64,000 bases of DNA from Pseudomonadales bacterium (lineage in GTDB: Bacteria > Pseudomonadota > Gammaproteobacteria > Pseudomonadales > Azotimanducaceae), in NCBI GenBank assembly GCA_012103505.1, contig WLWP01000001.1, forward strand, positions 3,162,001 through 3,226,000, in the 5' to 3' direction. Numbering within the stretch: position 1 is the first letter of the stretch; each line of letters opens with the position of its first letter. Position numbers and translations under genes: made by a program. The notes beneath the pieces are model-generated. The model had not been told where the DNA came from. It did not search any database and was given only the letters and a program-made list of their open reading frames with translations. This document shows positions 18,153-27,095 of the stretch, one piece after another.

Positions 18153-19148
18153 ATGCAAACCAGAGCCGTTGTACTCAATGAGCGACCTGAAGGCATGCCG
18201 AAGTCTTCTGACTTTGCTGTAATTGAAACTGACCTCCCAGATCCGGGCGAAGGTGAAGTTCAAGTCGAGAACCTTTGCATGTCCGTTGACCCGTATATGC
18301 GCGGTCGGATGGTGGACAGAAAATCCTATGTACCGCCATTTCAAATCGGTGAAGTCCTCACTGGCGGCGCGATTGGTCGCGTCACCAAATCGAACAACCC
18401 AGGTTTTGCCGAGGGTGATCACGTTACAAGCCACTATGGGTGGCGAGAGGCATTTACGGCGAGTGCGGAAGGCATAGAAAAACTTGGCGATATTGTCGCT
18501 GAGCCTTCAGCCTACCTTGGTGCTATTGGCATGCCAGGGATGACGGCATACGTCGGTTTGCTCGAAGTCGGTGCTCTCAAAGAAGGTGAAACTGTCTTCG
18601 TATCCGGCGCTGCAGGGGCAGTTGGAAGTATCGTCGGCCAGATCGCCAAGCTGAAAGGCTGTCGAGTCCTTGGTAGTGCTGGTAGTGCTGACAAAGTTGA
18701 CTTGCTGACCAACGAGCTCGGCTTCGACTACGCATTCAATTACAAGGATGGATCGATTCTCGGTCATCTGCGCGAGGGTGCACCTGATGGGCTTGACGTC
18801 TATTTCGACAACGTCGGAGCTGACCATCTGCAAGCGGCAATCATGCACATGCGCCAGTTTGGTAGAATTCCTCTGTGCGGCGCGATCGCCCAATACAACG
18901 ATACAGAACCTCGCCCGGGTCCGAATAACCTCGCCGTCGCCATAGGTTTGGGACTGACCCTACGTGGTTTCATTGTCAGCCACTTTAACCACATGGCAGC
19001 CGACTTCCGATCAGACATGGAAGGTTGGGTGACAAGCGGTCAAATCAACTACAAAGAAACCACTTTCAATGGCATCGATCAAGCAGGAGAGGCGTTCATC
19101 GGTCTCTTTACGGGCGCCAACACCGGTAAAATGGTAGTCAACTTTTAG
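18153..19148 (+). CDS. NADP-dependent zinc-free MDR reductase (CurA / leukotriene B4 dehydrogenase type)
   Basis: 331 residues, full length for the family. These enzymes reduce the double bond of alpha,beta-unsaturated ketones with NADPH in the cytoplasm. Visible are MSVDPYMRGRM in the catalytic domain, the dinucleotide-binding glycines in SGAAGAVGSIVGQIAK, LDVYFDNVG and the late GKMVVNF. No zinc-ligand cysteines are present, as expected. A clear Shine-Dalgarno sequence (TAGGAAA) precedes the ATG. A second member lies at 51162-52163. It follows the interrupted TIGR03084 gene by 82 bp; an enoyl-reductase role next to an acyl-CoA dehydrogenase is plausible but unproven. Confidence 0.9.
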   Translation: MQTRAVVLNERPEGMPKSSDFAVIETDLPDPGEGEVQVENLCMSVDPYMRGRMVDRKSYVPPFQIGEVLTGGAIGRVTKSNNPGFAEGDHVTSHYGWREAFTASAEGIEKLGDIVAEPSAYLGAIGMPGMTAYVGLLEVGALKEGETVFVSGAAGAVGSIVGQIAKLKGCRVLGSAGSADKVDLLTNELGFDYAFNYKDGSILGHLREGAPDGLDVYFDNVGADHLQAAIMHMRQFGRIPLCGAIAQYNDTEPRPGPNNLAVAIGLGLTLRGFIVSHFNHMAADFRSDMEGWVTSGQINYKETTFNGIDQAGEAFIGLFTGANTGKMVVNF

Positions 19149-19192
19149 GCCGCTAACGAGCGAACACTGTCCAGTAACCAGCGAGCAATATT

Positions 19193-19564
19193 GTGTTTGG
19201 CATCATCCCGTTCAACTTTAGATTTCGCGGTAAAGTGCGGCGAATCTTAGACATCTACTACTGCTTTGTAGAAGACGACGGCCAAGCCCTGCATCCCACG
19301 CAGATTGCCCGCCGCACCGGCATAAGCTTTGCGGAGGTAGCTCGCCGTCTGGATGCAACGCCAGAACTTTTTGTCCGTTTACCCAGGCGTGACGGCATTA
19401 CTCGATATCGCATTACAACAACCGCATCGACGCGAACTCCAGAAGAAACTGAGGCGCTTTTGTCGAAATATGCGAAACGAGAAAGCTATCTGTTATACGC
19501 CTTCGGCACGATGGTTTTGGCAATGCTACTCATCGTCGTCCTAACCATCGCCCCAAATATGTGA
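19193..19564 (+). CDS. Small tail-anchored protein with winged-helix-like domain
   Basis: 123 residues from GTG 19193. The first 80 residues look like a small helix-turn-helix or winged-helix fold (HPTQIARRTGISFAEVARRLDATPELFVRL, then GITRYRIT as a possible wing). A single hydrophobic segment at about residues 98-120 (LLYAFGTMVLAMLLIVVLTIA) anchors the C-terminus in the membrane with the domain in the cytoplasm. I do not recognise a named family. It lies between the MDR reductase and the acyl-CoA dehydrogenase on the same strand with gaps of 44 and 31 bp. Confidence 0.6.
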   Translation: MFGIIPFNFRFRGKVRRILDIYYCFVEDDGQALHPTQIARRTGISFAEVARRLDATPELFVRLPRRDGITRYRITTTASTRTPEETEALLSKYAKRESYLLYAFGTMVLAMLLIVVLTIAPNM

Positions 19565-19595
19565 TGACACGGTCATCTGAACAAGGAATCAAACA

Positions 19596-20702
19596 TTGCC
19601 TGAGTCCCTAACCGCAGAACAAAATGCACTAGCAGAAAAAGCAAACCAACTTGCCCAGGACGTTATGCTAGTGCCCTATCCCACTCCGGAAAAGGCACGC
19701 GCAGCTGTCCGTGAGGCATCCAAAGCTGCGGGATTCTTCACCATGACCCAACCTGCCGCATACGGCGGCACCGAGGCCGATCAGCTTTCGCTCACGATCG
19801 TGCGCGAAGCCCTGACCTCACACAACGCACCGCTGATGGACGCTGTGTTTGGACCAAGCCCAGGTGTACTTGGGGGTGTCACAAATTCACTCAGAGAAAG
19901 CCATCTGGAGCCTTTGTTAGCTGGAGAAAAGCGATCGAGCTTTGGCTTTACGGAACCGGATAATGTGGCGCGACCGACGTTCGGCATTATTAGTGACAAC
20001 AGGCTTTCAGTGACCGGGCAGAAGTCTTACGTCACTGGCGGTGCTGAAGCAGACTTTGTTAACGCTCTGGTAGATATCGAAGATCGTGGCCCCTCAATGG
20101 TCGTGTTGGACACCAATCTCGATGGCATGATCTTGGAGCAAAAGTTCAGCTCCCTCGATGGCAGTCACCACGCGGCTTTCCGCTTCGAAAACGTCGAGGT
20201 CCCAACAGATGCGATTATCGGCGAGCCCGGTAAAGGTTTACCACGTGCCATGCGGCAAATCGGTGATACGCGCATGCTATTCGCAGCCAATGCCTGTGGC
20301 TACATGATTTGGGTGCTCAACATGCTCAACGAACATTTACTCGCAAAAGACAAATCAGGTACACCACGTGGAGACAAAGACGTCGTCAGATGGCACTACG
20401 CCAATCTCCGTATCAAGGCCTACGCCGCGCGCAGCATGCTCTATCGAACTGCCCGACTAGCAGATTCAGGCGAGAACTTCGTCAATGAGGCCATGGCCTG
20501 CAAGGCGTTTGCCACAGAATCTATCGGCGAGATCGTCGATACTGCAATCCAGCTGGTTGGCGGCGTAGCATTGGTGGAGGGCCATCCTCTCGAACGTCTG
20601 TACCGACATGTCCGCGCATGGCGATTGGCAGAAGGCGCCTCTGACGTTCTCCGACTAAACATCGGACGCGGTATTCTTGAACTTGGCAAAGGGAGAATTT
20701 GA
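19596..20702 (+). CDS. Acyl-CoA dehydrogenase family protein
   Basis: 368 residues from a TTG start with AAGGA 8-9 bases upstream. It is a flavoprotein expected to oxidise an acyl-CoA to the 2-enoyl-CoA. The N-terminal helical domain, the central beta domain (FGFTEPDNVARPT and VTGQKSYVTGG) and the C-terminal helical domain (RMLFAANACGYM, ending AEGASDVLRLNIGRGILE) are in the normal order. The Glu of EGAS stands at the usual catalytic position. The protein is slightly shorter than the typical 380-390 residues. The stop codon overlaps the start of the downstream lipoprotein by one base, so they are coupled. Confidence 0.88.
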   Translation: MPESLTAEQNALAEKANQLAQDVMLVPYPTPEKARAAVREASKAAGFFTMTQPAAYGGTEADQLSLTIVREALTSHNAPLMDAVFGPSPGVLGGVTNSLRESHLEPLLAGEKRSSFGFTEPDNVARPTFGIISDNRLSVTGQKSYVTGGAEADFVNALVDIEDRGPSMVVLDTNLDGMILEQKFSSLDGSHHAAFRFENVEVPTDAIIGEPGKGLPRAMRQIGDTRMLFAANACGYMIWVLNMLNEHLLAKDKSGTPRGDKDVVRWHYANLRIKAYAARSMLYRTARLADSGENFVNEAMACKAFATESIGEIVDTAIQLVGGVALVEGHPLERLYRHVRAWRLAEGASDVLRLNIGRGILELGKGRI

Positions 20703-21010
20703 TGACTCGTTCACTCCTGATCATCGCACTTATAACAACTGTTGGCGCGTGCAACTTTGTGCAAGTTAATGAAAGTGGCGCAATGGTTACCCAGGCAAAC
20801 GCCCCTGACGTTAACCACTGCACCTATATCGGACAAATCGATAGCCAAACTCGCGCAAAAGTACTGCTAGAGAGGGGTTCAGAAAAAGTACAACAAGAAC
20901 TCATCGATTTGGCGCGCAACCAAGCGGCGAGCATGGGCGCGAACGCGGTTGTCGCGATTGGTGTGCCAGAAAATGGCACCCAGAAATTCAGAGCTTATCG
21001 CTGCGACTAG
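20702..21010 (+). CDS. DUF4156-like small lipoprotein
   Basis: 102 residues. An N-terminal signal (RSLLIIALITTVGAC) ends at a lipobox Cys. The remainder has CTYIGQIDS and an alanine-rich helix with NQAASMGANAVVAIG, the pattern of DUF4156 outer-membrane lipoproteins, whose function is unknown. The ATG at 20702 shares one base with the acyl-CoA dehydrogenase stop; a TTG at 20699 is also in frame. Its TAG overlaps the stop of the convergent Smr gene in the palindrome CTAG. Confidence 0.75.
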   Translation: MTRSLLIIALITTVGACNFVQVNESGAMVTQANAPDVNHCTYIGQIDSQTRAKVLLERGSEKVQQELIDLARNQAASMGANAVVAIGVPENGTQKFRAYRCD

Positions 21011-21591
21011 CCTTTTTCGTGTAGTTCCCGGTTCAACTCGCTACTGGCTTTTGACTTACGAACCAAAACGTAGATTGAGCCCACTCCGCCATGCTGTTTC
21101 TGCGCCGAACAGAAGGCGATCACTTCCGGGTGCTCCTGCAGCCAATGTAACGTGTAGCTTTTGAGACGACCCGGAGTCTCACTGAACTCGCCCTTACCTG
21201 GGGAGATCAGCCCGCTACGATGATCGCGCGTGCTCATACCCCTAATAAAGTTGAATAGAAGCGTACGCGCTTCCTTCACTGTCTTGCGATGTAAATCCAA
21301 CGCCGTTTCGATTGCATACCCGCCCTGCTGGAGTTTCTTGAAAACCGCGTTTTGCACCCCATCTTTCTTCCACTCAACATGAGCCAAGGGTTCAACCAAG
21401 GGCACTTCTGAAAGGGTCAAAAAGTTAGGATCAACGGTGTCCTTAGTGGCCCCGATGGCATCTTCTCGTCGCTGTCGCAGGCCTGGTGAATCCTGCACAG
21501 CCACTTTCTGTTCTTGCTTACGACCCTTACCAACAGGCGCTACATCCCGCATCGCCTCTAAGAAGAGCGCTTCCTCATCGTCATCTTTCAT
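21007..21591 (-). CDS. Smr-domain endonuclease-like protein
   Basis: 194 residues. The C-terminal Smr domain (about 95-185) has the family motifs ALDLHRKTVKEA and, near the end, QKQHGGVGSIYVLV (canonical HGGTGAVYVLL). Smr proteins related to SmrA/SmrB have nuclease activity, SmrB on mRNA at collided ribosomes; this gene resembles the stand-alone SmrA/SmrB form with a linker of about 90 residues containing few recognisable features. A basic insertion follows SGLISPGKGEFSETPGRL, close to the canonical ITGKG loop. The start overlaps the end of the PhyH gene by 11 bp, so it is second in that operon. Confidence 0.85.
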   Translation of the reverse strand: MKDDDEEALFLEAMRDVAPVGKGRKQEQKVAVQDSPGLRQRREDAIGATKDTVDPNFLTLSEVPLVEPLAHVEWKKDGVQNAVFKKLQQGGYAIETALDLHRKTVKEARTLLFNFIRGMSTRDHRSGLISPGKGEFSETPGRLKSYTLHWLQEHPEVIAFCSAQKQHGGVGSIYVLVRKSKASSELNRELHEKG

Positions 21592-22483
21592 TTACGATGT
21601 CCGGGGGTGTCGTCTCAGACTCAATGGACAAACTGGGCAACGTCGCAGAACGGGTGCCTGGAATAGGTAAGTTAGACTCCCCGTGATAACTGAAGACCAC
21701 ACTAAACTTGGGAGTCTCGGTTAAGTTTTTACCCGCTGCATGAAAAAGCCGGGCGTGGAACAGCAATACATCACCACCATCAAGTTCAATTTCTTGCGCT
21801 TGGCGAATCAGCTGCTTGTTTTCTGGGCATTCAGTTCGTAAAAACAAATTTTTGTCTAACCGGCCACGATCAAGCTCTAGTTGATGGCTTTTAGGCAGCA
21901 CCCGAAGCGCCCCTTTAGTACGCTCTTCCCGGTCAAGGGCGATCCACGCTGTGATCAGGTCAGGCGTATCGAACGACCAATACCGCACATCTTGGTGCCA
22001 AGCGGTGGCACTGGAAAACCCTGGGTACTTAGTCATGACGCAATTGTGGTGACATTGCGTCAGGCGTATCCCTTCACCCAAGAGAAATCGAACTAGGTTT
22101 GTGACCTTTGCGGATTCCGCCAGATCCCTAAATTCTTGTCCACGTGCATAGGCATGCAGCAACCTGCGCGGGGTTTCGCCACCAGGTTCCGAGCGATCAG
22201 TGGGGGCGCCCGGGTACCCTACGTCCGCCTCAAACTCGACCGGACCAACCAAAGGATCAAGCTCCTGCGCGAGTCGTGCCACTAAACTGTCGCATTGCGC
22301 CTCAGTCAAAACGCGCTTTATCACCACGAATCCATCCCGGCGAAAGCGGGCGGCGAGCAGCTCCTGATCTACTTGCTGGTCTAGATTTTTGTTTCTATCC
22401 GGGGATTTCACTCGAACCTTCGATATTTGCGCGAGACGTTCACGGGGAATTTTAGGTAATCTTGCGCGAAGTCCAAATTTCAT
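21581..22483 (-). CDS. Phytanoyl-CoA dioxygenase-family Fe(II)/2-oxoglutarate oxygenase
   Basis: 300 residues from ATG 22483, chosen over an upstream TTG (22501) because AGTGGA precedes it. The double-stranded beta-helix metal site is visible: His and Asp in AWHQDVRYW, the second His in LLFHARLFHAAGKN, and a downstream strand KFSVVFSYHG. Members hydroxylate diverse small molecules, so the substrate cannot be named. The N-terminal 45 residues are basic. It leads a two-gene operon with the Smr gene and is divergent from the zinc dehydrogenase with only 23 bp between the start codons. A second PhyH-type gene is at 55631-56488. Confidence 0.85.
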   Translation of the reverse strand: MKFGLRARLPKIPRERLAQISKVRVKSPDRNKNLDQQVDQELLAARFRRDGFVVIKRVLTEAQCDSLVARLAQELDPLVGPVEFEADVGYPGAPTDRSEPGGETPRRLLHAYARGQEFRDLAESAKVTNLVRFLLGEGIRLTQCHHNCVMTKYPGFSSATAWHQDVRYWSFDTPDLITAWIALDREERTKGALRVLPKSHQLELDRGRLDKNLFLRTECPENKQLIRQAQEIELDGGDVLLFHARLFHAAGKNLTETPKFSVVFSYHGESNLPIPGTRSATLPSLSIESETTPPDIVNER

Positions 22484-22506
22484 TCCACTAAGTTCAGGCA
22501 ATTATT

Positions 22507-23532
22507 ATGCGCGCAGTACTCATGGAAAAAGGCAAGCTTTGGGTCGATGACATTGACTCGCCAAAGCCGGGCAAAGGAGAAGTGCTCGTCGCGACAAAGG
22601 CGTGTGGTATCTGTGGCTCCGATCTACATGCTGCCAAACACACAACCGATTTTGTCCAAACTAGCATCGAAACCGGCGGCGCATTCAAGCTAACGACATT
22701 CGACCCCGTTGTCTTAGGTCACGAATTCTGCGCCGAAATCGTCGACTACGGTCCAGAAACCGATAAAACGCACGCCACGGGTCAACTTGTTTGCTCAATA
22801 CCCGTACGCTTGCAGTCAGACAACAACCATTTGGCTGTGGGCTACAGTACCGAAACTCCTGGAGGGTTTGCCGAACAGATGGTTTTGTCAGAACGCATGC
22901 TTCTCCCTGTCCCCGCAGGTACGCCAGCAACCGCCGCCGCCCTGACTGAACCTTTAGCGGTAGGATATCACGCCGTTATGAAAGCCCAACTGCAGGGCGA
23001 CGAGGCCATCCTAGTCTTAGGTTGTGGTCCGGTGGGACTGGCCGTGATCACAGCCTTAAAAGCCCAAAATGTTGCGCCGATCGTCGCGGCAGACTTTTCT
23101 AGTGGTCGACGCGAATACGCAACCACACAAGGCGCCGATTGGATATGCAATCCAGCAGTCGAAGACCCTTTTCAGGTATCAGAATTGCGCAAGCGCAAGT
23201 TGGTTGTATTTGAGTGCGTCGGAGTCCCAGGTGTACTTGATGATATCTTCACAAAGGCACCTCACAACACGCGGATCGTTGTCGTTGGAGTTTGTCTGCA
23301 AACCGACCATATGAGGCCCTTAGTCGCAATTAACAAAGAGCTCTCTCTGCAATTCGTCTTGGGCTATACCCCGAAAGAATTCACGCAAAGTTTGCACGCA
23401 ATTGCAGATGGCACTTTCGACGTCGGTGGACTTGTTTCACACGAGGTGGGGTTAGATGAAGTGGCTGACACTTTTGTCGCTCTGGCAGACCCGGAGCGCT
23501 ATGCCAAAGTGATCGTCAATCCATCCATCTGA
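22507..23532 (+). CDS. Zinc-type MDR alcohol dehydrogenase
   Basis: 341 residues. Catalytic-zinc ligands are seen in KACGICGSDLH (Cys near 37) and LGHEF (His near 75). The cofactor motif GCGPVGLAVITAL is canonical. The structural-zinc loop with four cysteines found in many relatives is absent, the region instead carrying CSIPVRLQSDNNHLAVGYS. It oxidises or reduces an alcohol/aldehyde or ketone with NAD(P); the substrate is unknown. Only 8 bp separate its stop from the convergent hybrid kinase. Confidence 0.88.
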   Translation: MRAVLMEKGKLWVDDIDSPKPGKGEVLVATKACGICGSDLHAAKHTTDFVQTSIETGGAFKLTTFDPVVLGHEFCAEIVDYGPETDKTHATGQLVCSIPVRLQSDNNHLAVGYSTETPGGFAEQMVLSERMLLPVPAGTPATAAALTEPLAVGYHAVMKAQLQGDEAILVLGCGPVGLAVITALKAQNVAPIVAADFSSGRREYATTQGADWICNPAVEDPFQVSELRKRKLVVFECVGVPGVLDDIFTKAPHNTRIVVVGVCLQTDHMRPLVAINKELSLQFVLGYTPKEFTQSLHAIADGTFDVGGLVSHEVGLDEVADTFVALADPERYAKVIVNPSI

Positions 23533-23540
23533 CTCTTTAG

Positions 23541-26500
23541 CTAGTGAATTCGCGATTCGGGGTGCCACTTCTGCACCATGGCAGAAAGCAGGTTCAACTT
23601 GATCGGCTTACTCGCGTAGTCGTCCATCCCTGCAGCGAGGCAGTCTTGCTCGTCACGGGCCATGGCGTTGGCGGTCATGGCTATAATCGGTGTGGGGCCC
23701 TCGCGCCGATCATCTAACCACTCGTTCTCACGCTTACGGATTTCTGCCGTTGCCGCCAAGCCATCTAGTTCAGGCATCTGGCAGTCCATGAAAATCATCG
23801 CATAAGGGAATTGCTCCCACATATCGATCGCCTCTCTGCCATTTGCCGCCACGTCAACTCGACAACCTAGCTTTTCGAGCATCTTGACCGCAACTCTTTG
23901 GTTGACCGGATTGTCTTCCGCTAACAAGACCCGCAGGCTTTCGCCTGTTTGTTCTATTGCCTCATCGATACCACTGTTTCGATTGGTCTCTTCACCAAAC
24001 AATGCTTTCTCCAACAGTCGTCCAAAACCGGCACGCATAAGCGGTTTCAATGCGTAGCCATCCAGTCCACTTGGTGAATTGAGGTCCGACGATGTTAGCA
24101 GTACGATTCTAGTATCAGCATTACGTTCATCATCTCGAATATTCGTCGCAACAGTGAGGCCATCAACTTCAGGCATGTTGTAGTCCAAAGCGACTACCTC
24201 ATAAGATCGTTCTTCCTTGATCGCTTGATCAATCATGACCGGTACTTGGCGAGGATCTAGCGTGCCGTCTACTCGCATACCAAACGACTCCGCCATCCTC
24301 TTGACGATCGTGAGACCTACAGGATTGTCATCTACCGCCAACATCCTTTTGTTTTGCAATCGCGTCGGATCAACAACTTCCTGATTTTCGACCTGATCCG
24401 TCGTTTCTAACTCGAGCTCAACCCAAAACTCGGACCCTTCACCAGCAACCGATTCAACGCCAATGGCACCACCCATCAGTTCAACGAGTTGCTTACTAAT
24501 CGCCAAGCCGAGGCCAGTACCGCCAAACTTTCGCGTCGTCGATGCATCTGCCTGAGTAAAGGATTGAAACAGCTTCGCTTGTGTTTCTTGTGGGATACCT
24601 ACACCAGTATCTCTAACAGAGATACGAACACGGACCGCTTCTTCTGTGGTTTCCAACGCGTGAAATGCAACCACCACGTGTCCAGACTCCGTGAATTTTA
24701 TCGCGTTACCAACCAAGTTAAGTAAAATCTGTCGGAAGCGTCCGACATCCCCAACAAATGCAAAAGGCTGCTCCTCGTTGTAGTCCACATACAAATCTAG
24801 TGCTTTGCGACGTGCGCTCGATGCCAACAGCTCCATAACTTCTCGGATGGCAGAGCGAAAATCAAACGGAATCGCTTCTAGTTGCAACTTTCCTGCTTCT
24901 ATCTTCGAATAGTCCAAGATGTCGTTGATCAGCGTCAGCAACGACTCCCCGGAAGAAAAAATGACCTCTGCCGTTTCCCTTTGTTCAGCCGACAGATCCA
25001 TATCGAGAAGGAGCTGTGTCATGCCAAGAACCCCATTCATGGGGGTGCGGATCTCATGGCTCATCGTGGCAAGAAACTCACCTTTTGCTTGGGTCGCCGC
25101 CTGAGCCTCTTCCATCGCCACGCGAATCTCGTCCTCGTGACGTTTTCGTTCTGCAACATCTCGAATGACGATCGTAAATCGCTCATCCGCTACGTTTTCC
25201 ATTCTTCTAACGGCCAGTTCTGCAGGAAATTCTGTACTATCGTGACGAGTAGCTTGTGCTGCGCGAACGATACCATCCGACATCGCATCCCAATCAGGCC
25301 GTTCTTGCGTTGGACCGAGACGTAGATAGTCCTCGAACCGAGATCCAGAAAAGGTCTCTTTGTCGATTCTCAACATTTTCAGAACCGCGGGGTTAACCGT
25401 ACAAATACGACCTTCTTCGGACACCGTGACGATACCATCGGCAATATGATCGAGAACCGCACCTAGCCTCGTTACCGTACCGTTGAGTAGGTTTTCAGCA
25501 ACTTTTCGGCGTGTGATGTCAGACGCAAACCCGGATAGGCGAACGTGATCGACTTCGTCGATGCCCAATTGGCCACGAACTTGTAACCAGCGATAGCCAC
25601 CACCAACAGCACCCATGCGAAATTCGACGTTGAACTCACTGCCATGTTGAACGCTGTTCTCCAGAGCTTCGGCAACGACACCGACTTCTTCTTCGTGCAC
25701 ACGGCGCAAGAACTGATCCAAGGAGAGTTTTTCTTCATCAATCGCGAGCCACTCTCGTATGAGGTCAGACACGTATATTTGTCCGCGCTCAATATCGTAT
25801 TCAAACAACCCGTCGTTGGAGCCACGTAGCGCCAACTGCATCCGTTGTTCACTCGCACGTAAGACTGCTTCTTGACTCAGTCGCTCCGTTACATCATTAC
25901 CAATAACTAGTAGGGTCCGTTCAGCGCCCTCAACTAGAATCGCCTTAAACTCAAACGGATAGCTGGAGCCATCCTTGCGAAAGTGTTGATAGGCGTGGCT
26001 GATTTCGCTCCTATCGTTGAGCTGCTGGGTTAGGTTTGCGGCGATCTGAGGGTCGCGAAGATCTGGTGCAATGTCGATGACTGACATGTCTCGCAACGCT
26101 TCCACTTCATACCCTAGATTCTGGGCTGCCTGCAGATTCGCATCGAGCACGATCAAAGAATCTGCATCAATGACCATGACCTCATTGCTGCCATTTTTTA
26201 GCGCGGTTGAGAGCACCTTTAGTCTTTGGCTGGACTCGGAAATTTCTCGCACGCTAGATTGCAATGCACTTGCAAGCTGTCCGATTTCATCAGGGAGCAT
26301 GTATGGCAGACGCAGCGAGCTGTCTTGGTCCTTGTCATACTGCCTCAATGCATGATGAATCTTCTGCACCGGTTCTAGAACGTTACGTTTTAGCAAAGCA
26401 AAAAAACCGCTAAGTAACAGAACCCCCGCGAGCAAACCCACAAAACCCAAGGTAGTGAGCACCTCGCTCGTGTTCGCCGCGAAGAATGACCCATCGAGTA

Positions 26501-26981
26501 TCACGATGGCTGAGTACTCGCTGCCATATTGGGCAGTGATCGATGGGTTTTGCACCGTTACAGGAATGACAAACGCGACCCGCTCAGACCCGGCTACCTT
26601 CCAAGTTTCTGCCCCGGTCAATGGACGTAGGATAGGAATCGATGTGGCCTTGTGCGAAATCCAATCATCAACGGTAGATGCGACGATTCTCTTCTCGGAA
26701 GTCTCTATGAGTGCAATGCTCTCCAACGCCGAAGTCTTACTTCCGAGCGTCTTAACATACTCCATGAGTTCGGCCGCACTACCGTGGAGGTTGGAACTGG
26801 CCTCGAGGGCACCAACGACAATCTGGGCCTGGGCTCGAAGCTCATCCTTTTCAATACCTTTTTGGACCGACCAAAGCGTACCACCACCCACCAATGCGAC
26901 GGCCAACGCCATCAACATCATCGGGAACGCCATCCTTGAAAAGAGATTTTTTGAATCGAACAAAAACAGACTCACATACAA
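23541..26981 (-). CDS. Membrane hybrid histidine kinase with HAMP, three PAS and two receivers
   Basis: About 1146 residues. Order: membrane helix (about 17-37), periplasmic sensor domain (38-172), second helix (175-197), HAMP, PAS 1 (about 255-370), PAS 2 (375-495), PAS 3 (500-615), HisKA with phospho-His642 in [13 protein letters not shown], ATPase domain ([27 protein letters not shown]), receiver 1 (about 885-1000, Asp in ALDYNMPE) and receiver 2 (1025-1140, Asp in FMDCQMPELDG). No Hpt domain is present, so phosphate must pass on to a separate Hpt protein. Start codons possible: TTG 26981, GTG 26975 or ATG 26933. Divergent from another hybrid kinase. Confidence 0.92.
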   Translation of the reverse strand: MYVSLFLFDSKNLFSRMAFPMMLMALAVALVGGGTLWSVQKGIEKDELRAQAQIVVGALEASSNLHGSAAELMEYVKTLGSKTSALESIALIETSEKRIVASTVDDWISHKATSIPILRPLTGAETWKVAGSERVAFVIPVTVQNPSITAQYGSEYSAIVILDGSFFAANTSEVLTTLGFVGLLAGVLLLSGFFALLKRNVLEPVQKIHHALRQYDKDQDSSLRLPYMLPDEIGQLASALQSSVREISESSQRLKVLSTALKNGSNEVMVIDADSLIVLDANLQAAQNLGYEVEALRDMSVIDIAPDLRDPQIAANLTQQLNDRSEISHAYQHFRKDGSSYPFEFKAILVEGAERTLLVIGNDVTERLSQEAVLRASEQRMQLALRGSNDGLFEYDIERGQIYVSDLIREWLAIDEEKLSLDQFLRRVHEEEVGVVAEALENSVQHGSEFNVEFRMGAVGGGYRWLQVRGQLGIDEVDHVRLSGFASDITRRKVAENLLNGTVTRLGAVLDHIADGIVTVSEEGRICTVNPAVLKMLRIDKETFSGSRFEDYLRLGPTQERPDWDAMSDGIVRAAQATRHDSTEFPAELAVRRMENVADERFTIVIRDVAERKRHEDEIRVAMEEAQAATQAKGEFLATMSHEIRTPMNGVLGMTQLLLDMDLSAEQRETAEVIFSSGESLLTLINDILDYSKIEAGKLQLEAIPFDFRSAIREVMELLASSARRKALDLYVDYNEEQPFAFVGDVGRFRQILLNLVGNAIKFTESGHVVVAFHALETTEEAVRVRISVRDTGVGIPQETQAKLFQSFTQADASTTRKFGGTGLGLAISKQLVELMGGAIGVESVAGEGSEFWVELELETTDQVENQEVVDPTRLQNKRMLAVDDNPVGLTIVKRMAESFGMRVDGTLDPRQVPVMIDQAIKEERSYEVVALDYNMPEVDGLTVATNIRDDERNADTRIVLLTSSDLNSPSGLDGYALKPLMRAGFGRLLEKALFGEETNRNSGIDEAIEQTGESLRVLLAEDNPVNQRVAVKMLEKLGCRVDVAANGREAIDMWEQFPYAMIFMDCQMPELDGLAATAEIRKRENEWLDDRREGPTPIIAMTANAMARDEQDCLAAGMDDYASKPIKLNLLSAMVQKWHPESRIH

Positions 26982-27095
26982 TCCATTCTTTACAGACTAG
27001 ACCGCCAGAAGAGCTCACGAGCCACAACTTTTCCGGTTTTCCTACAAAGATTGTTCTGCGTCACACAAACCCGTTTACCCGCCTAGACTGAATGG

